Of a DNA stretch of 64,000 nucleotides, positions 18,250 through 26,879 are shown in pieces (positions within the stretch are counted from its first letter, which is position 1; each line of letters opens with the position of its first letter). This DNA comes from Photobacterium sp. TY1-4. Lineage in GTDB: Bacteria > Pseudomonadota > Gammaproteobacteria > Enterobacterales > Vibrionaceae. The translations under genes and the position numbers were made by a program. The DNA is taken from contig NZ_CP099735.1 of NCBI RefSeq assembly GCF_025398175.1, positions 1,488,001 to 1,552,000 of the forward strand, read 5' to 3'. Under the pieces are notes generated by a model. The model was not told the origin of the DNA. It saw nothing but the letters and a program-made list of their open reading frames with translations, and did no database searches.

Positions 18250-18655
18250 CGGATGTATTTATTGGCGAGGATATAGGCGCGGCGTTTGGCAAACATGGTT
18301 CTTATCCCGTTCCGTGCGATGAGAATAAATATTCAAATTATAGTGCTGAGAAACATCGCTGCCACTCTAAATTAAGGCGGGTTGACTGATCGCAAATTCT
18401 GTTGTTTTAGGCCGGGCAGTCGCAGATGTGCAGTTGGTGACATGAAGGAAGTGCACTCGCAGCGGCGCGATTCTTGTGTACGTGTGAGGGGGCTGTTGGC
18501 TGAACGATGCAACCCCCTCATTTCGTGTTACGGTTGGTGTTTCCAGCCACTTCAGACCGGATAACCGTTGGCATTCCGGAGCACTAAGACCCGGTCTTCC
18601 TTGCGAACTTCGGCGGCAATCAGTGCTGCGTTCTGGTCTTGTAGTCGTTAATCAT
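18250..18655. other. Intergenic stretch, no supported gene
   Basis: No convincing reading frame. It contains one member of a dispersed 27-base repeat (18430-18456). It also has an 8-bp inverted repeat TGAGGGGG/CCCCCTCA (18485-18520) with a 20-base loop and no clear T-tract. Confidence 0.5.
18430..18456. repeat. Dispersed 27-base repeat, copy 1
   Basis: GCAGTTGGTGACATGAAGGA and the next 7 bases match positions 20308-20334 at 23 of 27 bases with no gaps. Both copies lie in gene-free DNA on either side of rcnR/rcnA. Copy 2 forms a hairpin, whereas copy 1 lacks the matching right arm. Confidence 0.6.
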
Positions 18656-18928
18656 CTATTTGATGTAAGAATCCAGAACTTTCAGCACCACGTCCAGATC
18701 GGCCTCGCGCTTCTTGAGATCTTCTTCGAGCACAATATGCTCAATCAAGTGGCCTTTAATCACTTCTCGCATGAGCCCATTCACGGCGCCGCGAATGGCC
18801 GCAATTTGTTGGAGTACATCCTGGCACTCGTGCTCTACTTCCAGCATATTTTTCAGACCATTCACCTGCCCTTGTATTTTACTGACACGAGCATTGAGTT
18901 TCTTTTGATCTCGGGTGGTATGAGACAT
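18656..18928 (-). CDS. rcnR: Ni(II)/Co(II)-responsive repressor RcnR
   Basis: CsoR/RcnR/FrmR family all-helical repressor, 90 residues. The four metal-binding residues of RcnR (His3, Cys35, His60, His64) are all present at those exact positions: [21 protein letters not shown]. That signature separates RcnR from FrmR and CsoR. Without nickel or cobalt it should bind two sites in the 132-base divergent region and repress rcnA. Metal binding releases the DNA. The opposite-strand neighbour is the RcnA efflux gene, confirming the assignment. Confidence 0.95.
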   Translation of the reverse strand: MSHTTRDQKKLNARVSKIQGQVNGLKNMLEVEHECQDVLQQIAAIRGAVNGLMREVIKGHLIEHIVLEEDLKKREADLDVVLKVLDSYIK

Positions 18929-18986
18929 GACATCTCTCTACGTAATGAAAACACGGATTCTAGCCGATAATATATCATTGAAATGA

Positions 18987-19021
18987 TACTGGGGGGTAGT
19001 ATTGGGTACTGGGGGGGAGTA
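18987..19021. promoter_or_regulatory. Tandem RcnR operators
   Basis: Two copies of the RcnR recognition sequence TACT-G6-N-AGTA. Site 1 is at 18987-19001 (N is T) and site 2 at 19007-19021 (N is G). They are direct repeats spaced 20 bases start to start, about two helical turns. They lie between divergent rcnR and rcnA, closer to rcnA, and could cover both promoters. Confidence 0.92.
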
Positions 19022-19060
19022 TAGTTCGCACTCAATCAATCACAATAAAGAGGGTGGGCA

Positions 19061-20137
19061 ATGGACTTCGCAGCATTACTACAACAGGGAAATGGTTGGT
19101 TTTTCATCCCGAGCGCTATTCTTTTAGGGGCTTTGCATGGCTTGGAGCCCGGGCATTCCAAAACCATGATGGCAGCGTTTATTGTTGCGGTAAAAGGGAC
19201 CGTCAGACAGGCGGTAATGCTCGGCTTAGCGGCGACACTTTCTCATACGGCCATTGTTTGGTTGATCGCGGTGGGTGGTATGTATGTTAGCCAGAAATTT
19301 ACCGCCCAAGCCGTAGAGCCCTGGATGCAGCTCATCTCTGGGGTGATTATTCTCGCGACAGGGATCTGGATGTTCTGGAGAACGTGGCATGGTGAACGCG
19401 CATGGCATCGAGCCCGCGGTCATGCGCATGACTGGACAACGCAAGTTGTGGACACCGGGCATGGGCACCTGTCCCTTTCGATTGTTGAAGAGGGTTTGCA
19501 CCACCGCTTTCAGCTGAAAATGCTCAACGGCAAGCCATTGAAATCCGATGAAGTTCAGCTCTCCATTGCAACACATTCAGGTAAGCCTTCGGACACGTAT
19601 CATTTTGTTGCCCGAGATGGCTATCTGGAGTCTGCCTCCTGTATTGAAAACACGGAAAACCTCTCTGTGACCTTGGTGATTGGCCATCATGATCATACCC
19701 ATGATTTTGAGGTTCACTTTCATGACTATGTTCATGACGGGGCTGAGAATCAAGAATATCAGGATGCTCACGAGCGATCGCATGCTTTAGATATCCAAAA
19801 ACGTTTTGGGAATCGCGATGTGACGAACGGGCAAATCCTGCTCTTCGGGTTAACCGGTGGTCTGATCCCATGTCCTGCTGCTGTCACGGTGTTGTTAATC
19901 TGTCTCCAACTGAAGGCGATGACCCTGGGCGCAACCTTGGTTGTGTCATTCAGCGTAGGGTTGGCACTGACTCTCGTTGCTGTGGGGATTGTGGCAGCAG
20001 TTGGTGTGCAAAAAGCAACGTCTAAATGGAGCGGATTAAATGATGTCGCTCGCCGTGCGCCTTATCTCTCGGGTGTATTGATTAGCGCGGTAGGGCTATA
20101 CATGGGGATGCACGGATACACGGCCCTAATAAGCTAG
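19061..20137 (+). CDS. rcnA: Nickel/cobalt efflux protein RcnA
   Basis: Inner-membrane Ni/Co exporter, 358 residues. The N-terminal helices contain LGALHGLEPGHSKTMMAAF, the HxxxxH nickel motif of the NicO/RcnA family. A long cytosolic/His-rich segment between helices 3 and 4 has many His residues (HRARGHAHDW, IGHHDHTHDFEVHFHDYVHD). The last part has GLTGGLIPCPAAVTVLL, the second conserved motif. The loop is longer than in E. coli RcnA (274 residues) and includes a beta-rich section (residues about 140-220) not needed for transport in the short form. The SD is GAGGGTGGGC before the ATG. Derepression by RcnR is expected from the two operators upstream. Confidence 0.95.
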   Translation: MDFAALLQQGNGWFFIPSAILLGALHGLEPGHSKTMMAAFIVAVKGTVRQAVMLGLAATLSHTAIVWLIAVGGMYVSQKFTAQAVEPWMQLISGVIILATGIWMFWRTWHGERAWHRARGHAHDWTTQVVDTGHGHLSLSIVEEGLHHRFQLKMLNGKPLKSDEVQLSIATHSGKPSDTYHFVARDGYLESASCIENTENLSVTLVIGHHDHTHDFEVHFHDYVHDGAENQEYQDAHERSHALDIQKRFGNRDVTNGQILLFGLTGGLIPCPAAVTVLLICLQLKAMTLGATLVVSFSVGLALTLVAVGIVAAVGVQKATSKWSGLNDVARRAPYLSGVLISAVGLYMGMHGYTALIS

Positions 20138-20307
20138 AATCTACTGTACTGCTTAGATTTTTCGTTTTCAGCAAAGGGTAACGGCCGTCTGTTATGGATA
20201 ATAACCAAATACATACTCACCGCAGGGGTTGTGGTACTGATATCTGAAGTCGCGAATAGAAGTGATAAAGTCGGAGCGCTGATGCTTGATAACTGCCGTG
20301 TGACTCG

Positions 20308-20339
20308 CAGCTGGTGACATGAGGAATGTGCACCAGCTG
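20308..20339. repeat. Inverted repeat / copy 2 of the 27-base dispersed repeat
   Basis: Perfect 9-base arms CAGCTGGTG and CACCAGCTG separated by 14 bases, in the gap between rcnA and the MerR-methyltransferase gene. The left arm and loop match the sequence at 18430. No T-tract follows (AAGTTATC), so it is not an obvious terminator. The rest of the gap (20138-20397) shows nothing else. Confidence 0.55.
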
Positions 20340-20397
20340 AAGTTATCATCTTAAAGTTGATATGATGGCGAGGTATCTGAGTTCACGAAAGCTTACT

Positions 20398-21567
20398 TCA
20401 GGCTTTCATTAAGATAAACATGTGGTAGCCAAACTCCTCGGCAAACTGGGTACAGACGTTCACCTCATGCTTGATATCTTTCAGGGCCGCAGAAGAAGGC
20501 ATTGAAGGTTCAAGCTCGGCGACTCTCTCGCTTAACGGGGTGTAGTAATTGAGCCGGGCTGTTTCACTTTGCGGGAAGTGTTCAATCACTTGATATCCGG
20601 CTTTCTCCATTTGCTTGAGCCGCGTTTGCACGCATTGAATATCCGGATACGCCTGTTTCCAAAACGCAATAGGCTCGCTGCTCGGAGTCTGCGTTCGCCA
20701 AACCATATCGCTGATCACCAGGTAGCCCTGCTCACGTAGAACTGGTTTCCATTCCGCCAGCGCTTTTTCGATCCCCATGATGTAAGCACAGCCTTCGGCC
20801 CAAATCAGGTCAAAGCTTTTATTGCTGAAAGGCAAGTCCGTCATACTGGCGCAAATAGTTTCGAGTCGATCGGAGATCACCTCTGGCTTGAACCGTTGTA
20901 TCACTTGGTTCAGTGCAGACTGTTCGTTGTCGATCACGGTGATTTTGGCTTCACTCTGCTCGACCAGAACTGTTGTTGCCAGTCCTTTGCCGCAACCGAC
21001 TTCAAGAATTGTTCTCGGTGCTTTGGGTACCAGCGACAGTGCTTTTCGGGTATCTTCCTCACTGCCAGGTCCCCATCGTTCCAAGGTTTCGAAAACTTTC
21101 ATAAAGTCGGCCATATATAAATCGTGTTCGTTCATGTCTTTTGATAACCATCTCAGTCGCAAAGCTTCTTTCTCACTAAAGCCTTGTTTGATTAACCAGT
21201 CCAGATGCGCATCCGGCGCTACAGTCTCGAGACTTTGATGCCAGGCTTTCAGATCGCCCTCTCCAAGCATGGCTGTAAGAAGCAGTCGTGACTGTTGCTT
21301 TCGCGCTATCTCTTCATCAAGCGCCTTCAGGCGGTTTCGTAACAGTTGCTTATCCACTTTCGCCTCAAGGCATACCTTGCACTCTTGTAGGGTTAAGCCG
21401 CCGGCCTGCAAGCGCTGAATCAAACGGACACGTTGCAGATCGTTATCACTGTATACCCGGTAGCCATTTTCCAATCGATGACCTGAGATAAGTCCTTGCT
21501 TTTCGTAGTAAAGTATTGCCGTTCGTGATAGCCCTACTTTCGCCGCAAGTTCAGAGATCTGATACAC
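20398..21567 (-). CDS. MerR-type DNA-binding domain fused to SAM-dependent methyltransferase
   Basis: Single 389-residue chain. Residues 1-70 are a MerR winged helix (YQISELAAKVGLSRTAILYY, GYRVYSDNDLQRVRLIQRLQ), followed by a dimerising helix to about 100. From about 185 there is a class I methyltransferase: motif I ILEVGCGKG at 187-195, acidic residue in ITVIDNEQ, and LPFSNKSFDLIWAEGCAYIM resembling motif II/post I. Cysteines are sparse, so this is probably not a metal sensor. Chimeras of this type occur in gammaproteobacteria, but I know of no assigned target. It may couple detection of a small molecule to its methylation. It is divergent from the decayed genes at 21.6-22.3 kb. Confidence 0.88.
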   Translation of the reverse strand: MYQISELAAKVGLSRTAILYYEKQGLISGHRLENGYRVYSDNDLQRVRLIQRLQAGGLTLQECKVCLEAKVDKQLLRNRLKALDEEIARKQQSRLLLTAMLGEGDLKAWHQSLETVAPDAHLDWLIKQGFSEKEALRLRWLSKDMNEHDLYMADFMKVFETLERWGPGSEEDTRKALSLVPKAPRTILEVGCGKGLATTVLVEQSEAKITVIDNEQSALNQVIQRFKPEVISDRLETICASMTDLPFSNKSFDLIWAEGCAYIMGIEKALAEWKPVLREQGYLVISDMVWRTQTPSSEPIAFWKQAYPDIQCVQTRLKQMEKAGYQVIEHFPQSETARLNYYTPLSERVAELEPSMPSSAALKDIKHEVNVCTQFAEEFGYHMFILMKA

Positions 21568-21645
21568 AGTGATAAGCCCTTTGTCCGTTGATGGTTTGAG
21601 AGGATGAACTATAAAGCTATAGACAGGTCAATGAATATTTTCTAA

Positions 21646-21849
21646 TTGTCCCTGATAAATGATGGTTACCCGGCGATTGGTTTGCCTGTATTGCTTGTGC
21701 AATCGGTCACTGGCTTGCTGCTGGCGATGATCACGGGTCGGGCGAAAGGAAACCGGCAGCCGAAGCTGGAAAGCCATCGCAAAGCTGCGCTGGTATTTGT
21801 GGCCAGTTGCGGGCTTGTGCTGGCGTCGGTTGTATTACTGATGATTTGA
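21646..21849 (+). pseudogene. C-terminal remnant of a small membrane protein
   Basis: The frame opens right after an in-frame TAA with a TTG and no SD. It encodes about 67 residues with two hydrophobic helices (AIGLPVLLVQSVTGLLLAMI and ALVFVASCGLVLASVVLLMI) joined by a basic loop. The stop is 15 bases before the start of the MarR pseudogene, which suggests a former operon. It looks like the tail of a longer membrane protein that lost its 5' part. A genuine 67-residue protein cannot be excluded. Confidence 0.35.
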
Positions 21850-21864
21850 TGTTTGAGAGAAATC

Positions 21865-22335
21865 GTGGTCGAGAAAAATAAAGAGGTTCAGCTTCCCCTG
21901 CAGGCAAGTTTAGGGTGGCTCGTGGCTGTATTGGGGGGCCAAATGGCCGATTCCCTGGATCAGCGACTGAAAGCACTGGAGTTGAATATGGGGCTCTGGC
22001 CCACTCTGTTTGTGTTGTGGTGACTCAGTCGGAGCTGGCAGCACGTTGCCAGACGGCGAACTACACCACCACCCGGGTACTCGATACGCTGGAAAAACTG
22101 GCGCTGGTGGAGCGGCGAAAGCATCCGACCAGCCGACGGGCCTATCAGATTTTTCTTACCGAGCAAGGACGCGCGCTGGAAGCGGAAGCCACGGCGTTAG
22201 CCAAAGCCTGCAACCACGAATTTCTGTCCGCACTGTCGGAAGCTGAGCGCGATCTTTTGAAGTGACCTGCATGATTTGCTGATCCGGTTTAACTTTCCGG
22301 CTTTTCGGCCGATAAACAATACTGTCTGCGTATAA
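21865..22335 (+). pseudogene. MarR family regulator, disrupted by two frameshifts
   Basis: Three consecutive frames give one MarR-like protein. Part 1 (GTG 21865 to TGA 22021) reads LGWLVAVLGGQMADSLDQRL and ends LWPTLFVLW. Part 2 (about 22020 to 22265) reads TQSELAARCQTANYTTTRVL with the wing LVERRKHPTSRRAYQIFLTEQG. Part 3 (to TAA 22333) reads DLHDLLIRFNFPAF. Between parts 1 and 2 about three residues usual in the family (before LTQ) are missing, so a small deletion is likely. Between parts 2 and 3 a one-base gain at GAAGTGACC would explain the shift. The recognition helix is intact but the protein cannot be made whole. Confidence 0.75.
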
Positions 22336-22559
22336 GAAATGGGATAAACCCCACACTGAGTGGGTTGTTGCATATTTGTAACGGCTTTATGATGAGCTTT
22401 CCATCAGTTATCGGACCAGTCGTCTGACCAACTTTCTCGTAACAGATGCCGACCTGATTCCGGCTGTTTGCGTTCCCCACAATGTTTTGTGTGACTGGGA
22501 ATGGCTGAAATCAAGAAAAGAACACAACGCGTCTCAGCGTGGCTATAAGGTTATTCACA

Positions 22560-24125
22560 GTGAAAAAAATTATCTTACTTGTTGTCAGTGCGATGTTTGC
22601 GATAGCCGCAATCGCCAGTATTACTTCGACCTCCTATATCTCCCACCATGAAATCGACAGCATCATCCTCAAGCGCTCTCAGGCTCAGGCCGAATTGCTG
22701 GCTAAACATGTGGAGTATGTACTGGAGACATCCGCACAACCTCAAGCTGATCTTCAGGCGCTGGTTCAATCGCTGAAACAGCGGGGAGACATCAGTTATG
22801 CGGTGGTGATTGATAAAAATATTCAGGCAATTGCCCACAGTGATACGCAGAAGCTGAATAAAGTGTATGACGACAGCTATACCGTTGCCGGTGCCGGGAG
22901 TGGGAAAGCGCAGCACCTGAAATGGTATGCCGATGTCCAGCAGGTGTGGGTGTATGACATTATGACCCCGGTGTATGTCAACGGTGCGCTGTATGGCTCC
23001 TTTGATGTCGGGATCCCGATTACCGAAGTGAGTGATGCCGCGGAAGAGATCGTCGTAGCGCAGTTGTCGGCGATTGTCGCAATTTTCCTGTTGTGTGCCG
23101 CGGTACTGGTATGGGTACTGGGCCGGTTGTTTAAACCTTTGGTCGGCTTGCAGCATGCCCTGGTTGATATTTCCCGCGGGGACGGCGATTTGACCGTCAG
23201 GCTGCCGGTGGACGGGAAAGATGAGATTGCCCAGATCTCCGAGTCGTTCAACATCTTTGTCGCCAAGATTGACGGGATTGTCAGCCAGGTGGTGAAAACC
23301 GGTCAGGATCTCGGTCATTCGGCGGCCGAGCTGCGTCATCAGTCGGTACAGGCATTGTCGCGCGGACAAGATCAAAGCGAGCAAACCCTGCTGGTGGTGA
23401 CCTCGATGAATGAAATGATCGCCACCATTAACGAAATTTCCCAGAATGCGGCGGGCGCGGCGGAATCAGCTGGCCATGCCAATGACGAGACTCAGGCCGG
23501 TCGCACAACCTTGCAGGGCGCGACGCATACCATGACGGATCTGGCGGGAGAAATGGACCAGATGTCCGGCGTGGTGACCAATCTGGCTCAACGGACCCAG
23601 TCGATTGGCTCGATTCTGGAAGTGATCCGCGGGATTTCTGATCAGACCAACCTGCTGGCGCTGAATGCGGCCATTGAAGCGGCGCGGGCCGGAGAAGCCG
23701 GTCGTGGTTTCTCGGTAGTTGCCGATGAAGTGCGGAACCTGGCGACCAAAACAGCATCGTCGACCGATGAGATCCAAACCATGATCGATCAGCTGCAGCT
23801 GGAAGCCGGAAAAGCGGTGAATGCGATGGATAGCAGTAAGGCGCTGACCGCGGCCGGAACCGAGGCGACCGAGCAGGCGTTCGCAGCTTTGGAAGCGATT
23901 ACAGCACAGGTTCGGATGATTCTGGATATGAACACTCAGGTGGCGACGGCAACCGAGGAGCAGTCCAGCGTGGCGAATGAAATCAACCAGAATATGGATA
24001 CCGTCAACAATTCGGTCAAAGCCGGATTGGACGCCAGCCATAAACTGGAGCAAACGTCGCAGCACCTGGACGATTTAGCCAGGGCTCTGGATCGCCATGT
24101 GGGTTCTTTTAAAGTCTCACACTGA
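22560..24125 (+). CDS. Methyl-accepting chemotaxis protein, single-Cache sensor
   Basis: Membrane chemoreceptor, 521 residues from the GTG at 22560, which has a TAAGG about ten bases upstream; the frame extends seven codons to a GTG at 22539. The order is TM1 ([18 protein letters not shown]), a periplasmic sCache_3-like sensor (about 30-165; [31 protein letters not shown]), TM2 ([18 protein letters not shown]), HAMP ([21 protein letters not shown]) and a cytoplasmic signalling domain. The hairpin tip [21 protein letters not shown] is intact. No C-terminal pentapeptide for CheR/CheB docking is seen. Ligand unknown; this Cache type often binds small carboxylates. A strong terminator follows. 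Confidence 0.92.
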   Translation: MKKIILLVVSAMFAIAAIASITSTSYISHHEIDSIILKRSQAQAELLAKHVEYVLETSAQPQADLQALVQSLKQRGDISYAVVIDKNIQAIAHSDTQKLNKVYDDSYTVAGAGSGKAQHLKWYADVQQVWVYDIMTPVYVNGALYGSFDVGIPITEVSDAAEEIVVAQLSAIVAIFLLCAAVLVWVLGRLFKPLVGLQHALVDISRGDGDLTVRLPVDGKDEIAQISESFNIFVAKIDGIVSQVVKTGQDLGHSAAELRHQSVQALSRGQDQSEQTLLVVTSMNEMIATINEISQNAAGAAESAGHANDETQAGRTTLQGATHTMTDLAGEMDQMSGVVTNLAQRTQSIGSILEVIRGISDQTNLLALNAAIEAARAGEAGRGFSVVADEVRNLATKTASSTDEIQTMIDQLQLEAGKAVNAMDSSKALTAAGTEATEQAFAALEAITAQVRMILDMNTQVATATEEQSSVANEINQNMDTVNNSVKAGLDASHKLEQTSQHLDDLARALDRHVGSFKVSH

Positions 24126-24159
24126 GGATTGTCCTGTAGCGGTGTGAGAGATGAATGTG

Positions 24160-24195
24160 AAAGCCCCTGACTTGAGTCAGGGGCTTTTTCTTTGA
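24160..24195 (+). terminator. Rho-independent terminator after the chemoreceptor
   Basis: Stem AAGCCCCTGAC/GTCAGGGGCTT with a short TTGA loop, followed by TTTCTTT. Confidence 0.92.
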
Positions 24196-24320
24196 ATATC
24201 AATAAACTTATCAACAATTTATTTGTGGGGCAGGCATCGCATTCTGGTTGACGAGCTGACATCAAATGCACTTGATTGCTGCTAATCTTGTCGCATCTGG
24301 TTCGGACCATGGAGCAAATG

Positions 24321-24950
24321 ATGAAAAAGTTAGGACTTACTTTCGGCGTGTTGGTGTTGAGCGGCTGTACCCAAATGACGGCACAGCAAGAATCTCAATC
24401 TGCCGCCGAAGCAACATCGACATCTACTACACCAACAACGACAGCAATATCAGGAACAACTGTAGCAGTTGCAGCGGCACAGGCATGTCAGGGAGAGATG
24501 TCATTACCCCAGGGGATCGCGGCCCATTTTGAAGCGGCCGATGATCCTGCGCTGCTCAGCAGCGCTTTGGGGGAGCCGGAGCAGGGCAAGCTCTGTCAGG
24601 GGCAGGTGTATCAGAGTAAGCCAGATGCCAAGGTGGTGCTCTTTCGGGCCTGGAACAGCACCAACCCGAACAGCCAGTTTGGCCAGTGGTGGGCGTTCCA
24701 TCAACCGTCCGGAAAGATCGCGGCCTATCGTTCGGATTATGAAATCTGCTACCAGTGGTCGCCGCTGGATAAACTCGTGAGCTGTACGCTGAAACCCGGC
24801 ACGAAAGTCGTGGTCGGGAACGGGCAAAGTGCCAAATGCTCGGCGTACCTGACTTATCCTACGTCCGAGAAGCAGCAGGTTTATCTGGTCGATGCGGCTA
24901 ATGCGGTGATGGATTGTTCGGTCTATGACGGCGTGATGAGCTGGCAGTAA
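24321..24950 (+). CDS. Hypothetical lipoprotein
   Basis: Start chosen at 24321 (MKKLGLTFGVLVLSGCTQ): GGAG lies 6 bases upstream and the protein begins with a lipoprotein signal with lipobox LSGC, predicting lipidation of Cys16 and anchoring in an envelope membrane. Earlier in-frame ATGs at 24276, 24309 and 24318 are less suitable. Residues 20-60 are a low-complexity Ser/Thr/Ala/Gln linker. The mature domain of about 150 residues has four or more cysteines (ACQGEM, KLCQGQ, EICYQW, VSCTL, AKCSAY, VMDCSV), presumably disulphide-bonded in the periplasm. Family not recognised. A stand-alone gene between two transcription units. Confidence 0.85.
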   Translation: MKKLGLTFGVLVLSGCTQMTAQQESQSAAEATSTSTTPTTTAISGTTVAVAAAQACQGEMSLPQGIAAHFEAADDPALLSSALGEPEQGKLCQGQVYQSKPDAKVVLFRAWNSTNPNSQFGQWWAFHQPSGKIAAYRSDYEICYQWSPLDKLVSCTLKPGTKVVVGNGQSAKCSAYLTYPTSEKQQVYLVDAANAVMDCSVYDGVMSWQ

Positions 24951-25016
24951 ATGGTAACGACGCCCTTCCGCTCATGCCGGCTCAATGAAACATGAGGGAA
25001 GGGCAGCCCGATTGCG

Positions 25017-25550
25017 TTAGGCCCCGTCTTTTTGGCGACTGAGTCCGTGCCAGTATATCGGCCAGTTGCCTTCTTCACCGTAATTATTGATGACCGAGGC
25101 GATCACAACCAAGGTCACACTGCCGATCAGAACCGGCGTGATCAGATAATCAAATCCAATGACCCCTTGGCCGGCCAAAATGATAGCAACCGGGTTGGCG
25201 CCCGCCGGTGGGTGGACCGCACGGAAAAATTGCATCAGCATAATGGCGACCCCGACGGCCAGAGACATCACGATGATTGAGTCGCCGAACCCGTACAGGA
25301 ACACCAGCCCGACCGCCGAGGTGAGCATATGACCCACAATGACATTGCGTGGCTGGGCCAGGGGAGAAGCCGGTGCGGCAAACAGGATCACGCATGTTGC
25401 GCCGAACGGGGCCATCAGCCAGGGCATGCCGGTTGACTGGCCGAGGTAGCTGAGGGTCAGGATCCCCAGAAATCCGCCGACAAGTCCTTTCATCATGTGA
25501 ATCATTTTAGGTTTTGGGGGCAGCGCGCCGCCGCCTTTTAGCTTCTGCAT
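25017..25550 (-). CDS. HPP family inner-membrane protein
   Basis: Four- to five-helix membrane protein of the HPP family, 177 residues. The family-defining His-Pro-Pro is in FFRAVHPPAGANPVAI, preceded by WLMAPFGATCVILFAAPASPLAQPRNVIVGH. Cyanobacterial and plant relatives are linked to nitrite transport across membranes; for this member that is only a suggestion. It is divergent from a TetR gene with a palindromic operator pair between them, so it is probably the regulator's target. Confidence 0.9.
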   Translation of the reverse strand: MQKLKGGGALPPKPKMIHMMKGLVGGFLGILTLSYLGQSTGMPWLMAPFGATCVILFAAPASPLAQPRNVIVGHMLTSAVGLVFLYGFGDSIIVMSLAVGVAIMLMQFFRAVHPPAGANPVAIILAGQGVIGFDYLITPVLIGSVTLVVIASVINNYGEEGNWPIYWHGLSRQKDGA

Positions 25551-25603
25551 TGTCGTATCTCCATATGATTAACAGGCGACTGCTTGGCCTGTGTGCGAAA
25601 GTT

Positions 25604-25652
25604 GTGTACAGGTCTGTACACTTCTGGGGTTTAATAATACAGATCTGTACAC
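25604..25652. promoter_or_regulatory. Candidate TetR-type operators (two palindromes)
   Basis: Site 1 (25604-25621) is a perfect 8-2-8 palindrome GTGTACAG-GT-CTGTACAC. Site 2 (25638-25652) keeps TACAG-AT-CTGTA plus a right-hand CAC, but the left flank is degenerate. Centres are 31 bases apart, about three helical turns. They lie between the divergent HPP and TetR genes, so autoregulation plus control of HPP is likely. Confidence 0.75.
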
Positions 25653-25702
25653 ATTGTGACAACACCTAATTTATGAAAGCATGCGGATAAGAAGGAGTGG
25701 GT

Positions 25703-26251
25703 ATGAGCAAGAAAACGCATATTCTGGATGTTGCCGAGCAACTGTTTAATGAATTGGGCTACACGGCGGTTGGGGTCGATTTGATCCGGGACCGGGCTGA
25801 GGTCTCGAAAACCTCGATGTACCGGCATTTTGGTTCCAAACATAAATTGATTGAAGCCGTATTGATGCGTCGGCATCAGCGTTTTGAGGAAGCACTGAAG
25901 GGGCAAGTGGCTGCTGCGAATGACAGCTTGGGTCGGCTGGATGCCATTCTTGACTGGCATTTCGACTGGTTTAAAGCCTCTCATTTTAAAGGCTGTATGT
26001 TCATGCATGCGCTGGCGGAATTTAAAGGCCATGATCAGACGTTGGCGGACCAGGCGCTGTCGCATAAAGCCTGGTTGAAATCCTTGGTTCTGACGGTATT
26101 CGAAGCGGGCGAAACGGAGACAGCGGTGAGAGCCGAGTCTTTGATGACATTCTTGGAAGGCATGATTGTCAGGGCTGAGTTTGGCGATATCTCCGGGCAG
26201 GAAATCGTTTATCGCCAGGGAGCCCGGGCACTGGCTTTTGGGGACCTCTGA
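25703..26251 (+). CDS. TetR/AcrR family transcriptional regulator
   Basis: TetR-type repressor, 182 residues. The ATG at 25703 has AAGGAG five bases upstream, preferred over the GTG at 25697. The DNA-binding part is residues 1-50: ILDVAEQLFNELGYTAVGVD and VSKTSMYRHFGSKHKLIEAV. The ligand domain is short and helical with a TetR_C-like end. Two palindromic sites precede it. The inducer is unknown. Confidence 0.92.
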   Translation: MSKKTHILDVAEQLFNELGYTAVGVDLIRDRAEVSKTSMYRHFGSKHKLIEAVLMRRHQRFEEALKGQVAAANDSLGRLDAILDWHFDWFKASHFKGCMFMHALAEFKGHDQTLADQALSHKAWLKSLVLTVFEAGETETAVRAESLMTFLEGMIVRAEFGDISGQEIVYRQGARALAFGDL

Positions 26252-26356
26252 GAGGAGCTCGCCCGACCATCATGTGTGCAGAAAATATCGCCTATGGATT
26301 ATCGTCTGCCGGGAATTTTGTGAATCTATTGTTGAATAACTCAGGGAGAGAAAACA

Positions 26357-26758
26357 ATGCAATCACCAGTAACGCAAGGCGTCCACCATGTGGGCTTGAC
26401 CGTCTCCAGACTTGAGGAGAGCGCGCAATTTTTTACATCCCTGCTGGGATGGAAGGAAGTAAAACGACGGGAGGATTACCCGGCCATTTTCGTCAGTGAC
26501 GGGGCGATCATGTTGACCCTTTGGGCGGCGAAAACGGAGACTCCGGTCCGCTTTGACCGCAAAGAGAATGTCGGGCTACATCATCTGGCACTGACGGTCG
26601 GCAGTAAAGACACGTTGTTCGCCATCCATGAAAAACTCGCGGCTTCCGGTGTGGACATCGAATTTGCCCCGGAGCTGATCCGGGAAGGCCCGGCAATGCA
26701 CATGATGTGTTATGAACCGAGCGGGATCCGGGTCGAATTTCACTGGCCTGGGATGTAA
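26357..26758 (+). CDS. VOC/glyoxalase-fold protein
   Basis: Vicinal-oxygen-chelate family protein, 133 residues, with two beta-alpha-beta-beta-beta modules. Putative metal ligands are His in GVHHVGLTVSRLE and LHHLALTV, and Glu in GIRVEFHWPGM. The sequence MHMMCYEPSGIRVEF is typical of small lactoylglutathione-lyase-like dioxygenases. It could be a thiol transferase, dioxygenase or isomerase; the family name does not decide. Stand-alone downstream of the TetR gene with 105 bases between. Confidence 0.85.
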   Translation: MQSPVTQGVHHVGLTVSRLEESAQFFTSLLGWKEVKRREDYPAIFVSDGAIMLTLWAAKTETPVRFDRKENVGLHHLALTVGSKDTLFAIHEKLAASGVDIEFAPELIREGPAMHMMCYEPSGIRVEFHWPGM

Positions 26759-26801
26759 TGACTTTTTCTTCGGAGAACGGTCTGCACCAAGACGATTAAC
26801 G

Positions 26802-26826
26802 AAAGGGAGGCGATGCCTCCCTTTTT
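26802..26826. terminator. Bidirectional terminator between VOC gene and adhesin gene
   Basis: Stem AAAGGGAGGC/GCCTCCCTTT with a 3-base loop, followed by TT on the plus strand and preceded by runs giving T-rich sequence on the minus strand (TTTCGTTAAT). It sits between convergent genes. Confidence 0.8.
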
Positions 26827-26879
26827 GATCTACGGGTTGATGACGCACCGAGCTTCGGTACGTTCATCATCAAAAAGAC

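Noticed and set aside
18485..18520. Inverted repeat TGAGGGGG/CCCCCTCA as terminator
   Set aside because: The 20-base loop and absence of a T-tract on either strand make it unconvincing.
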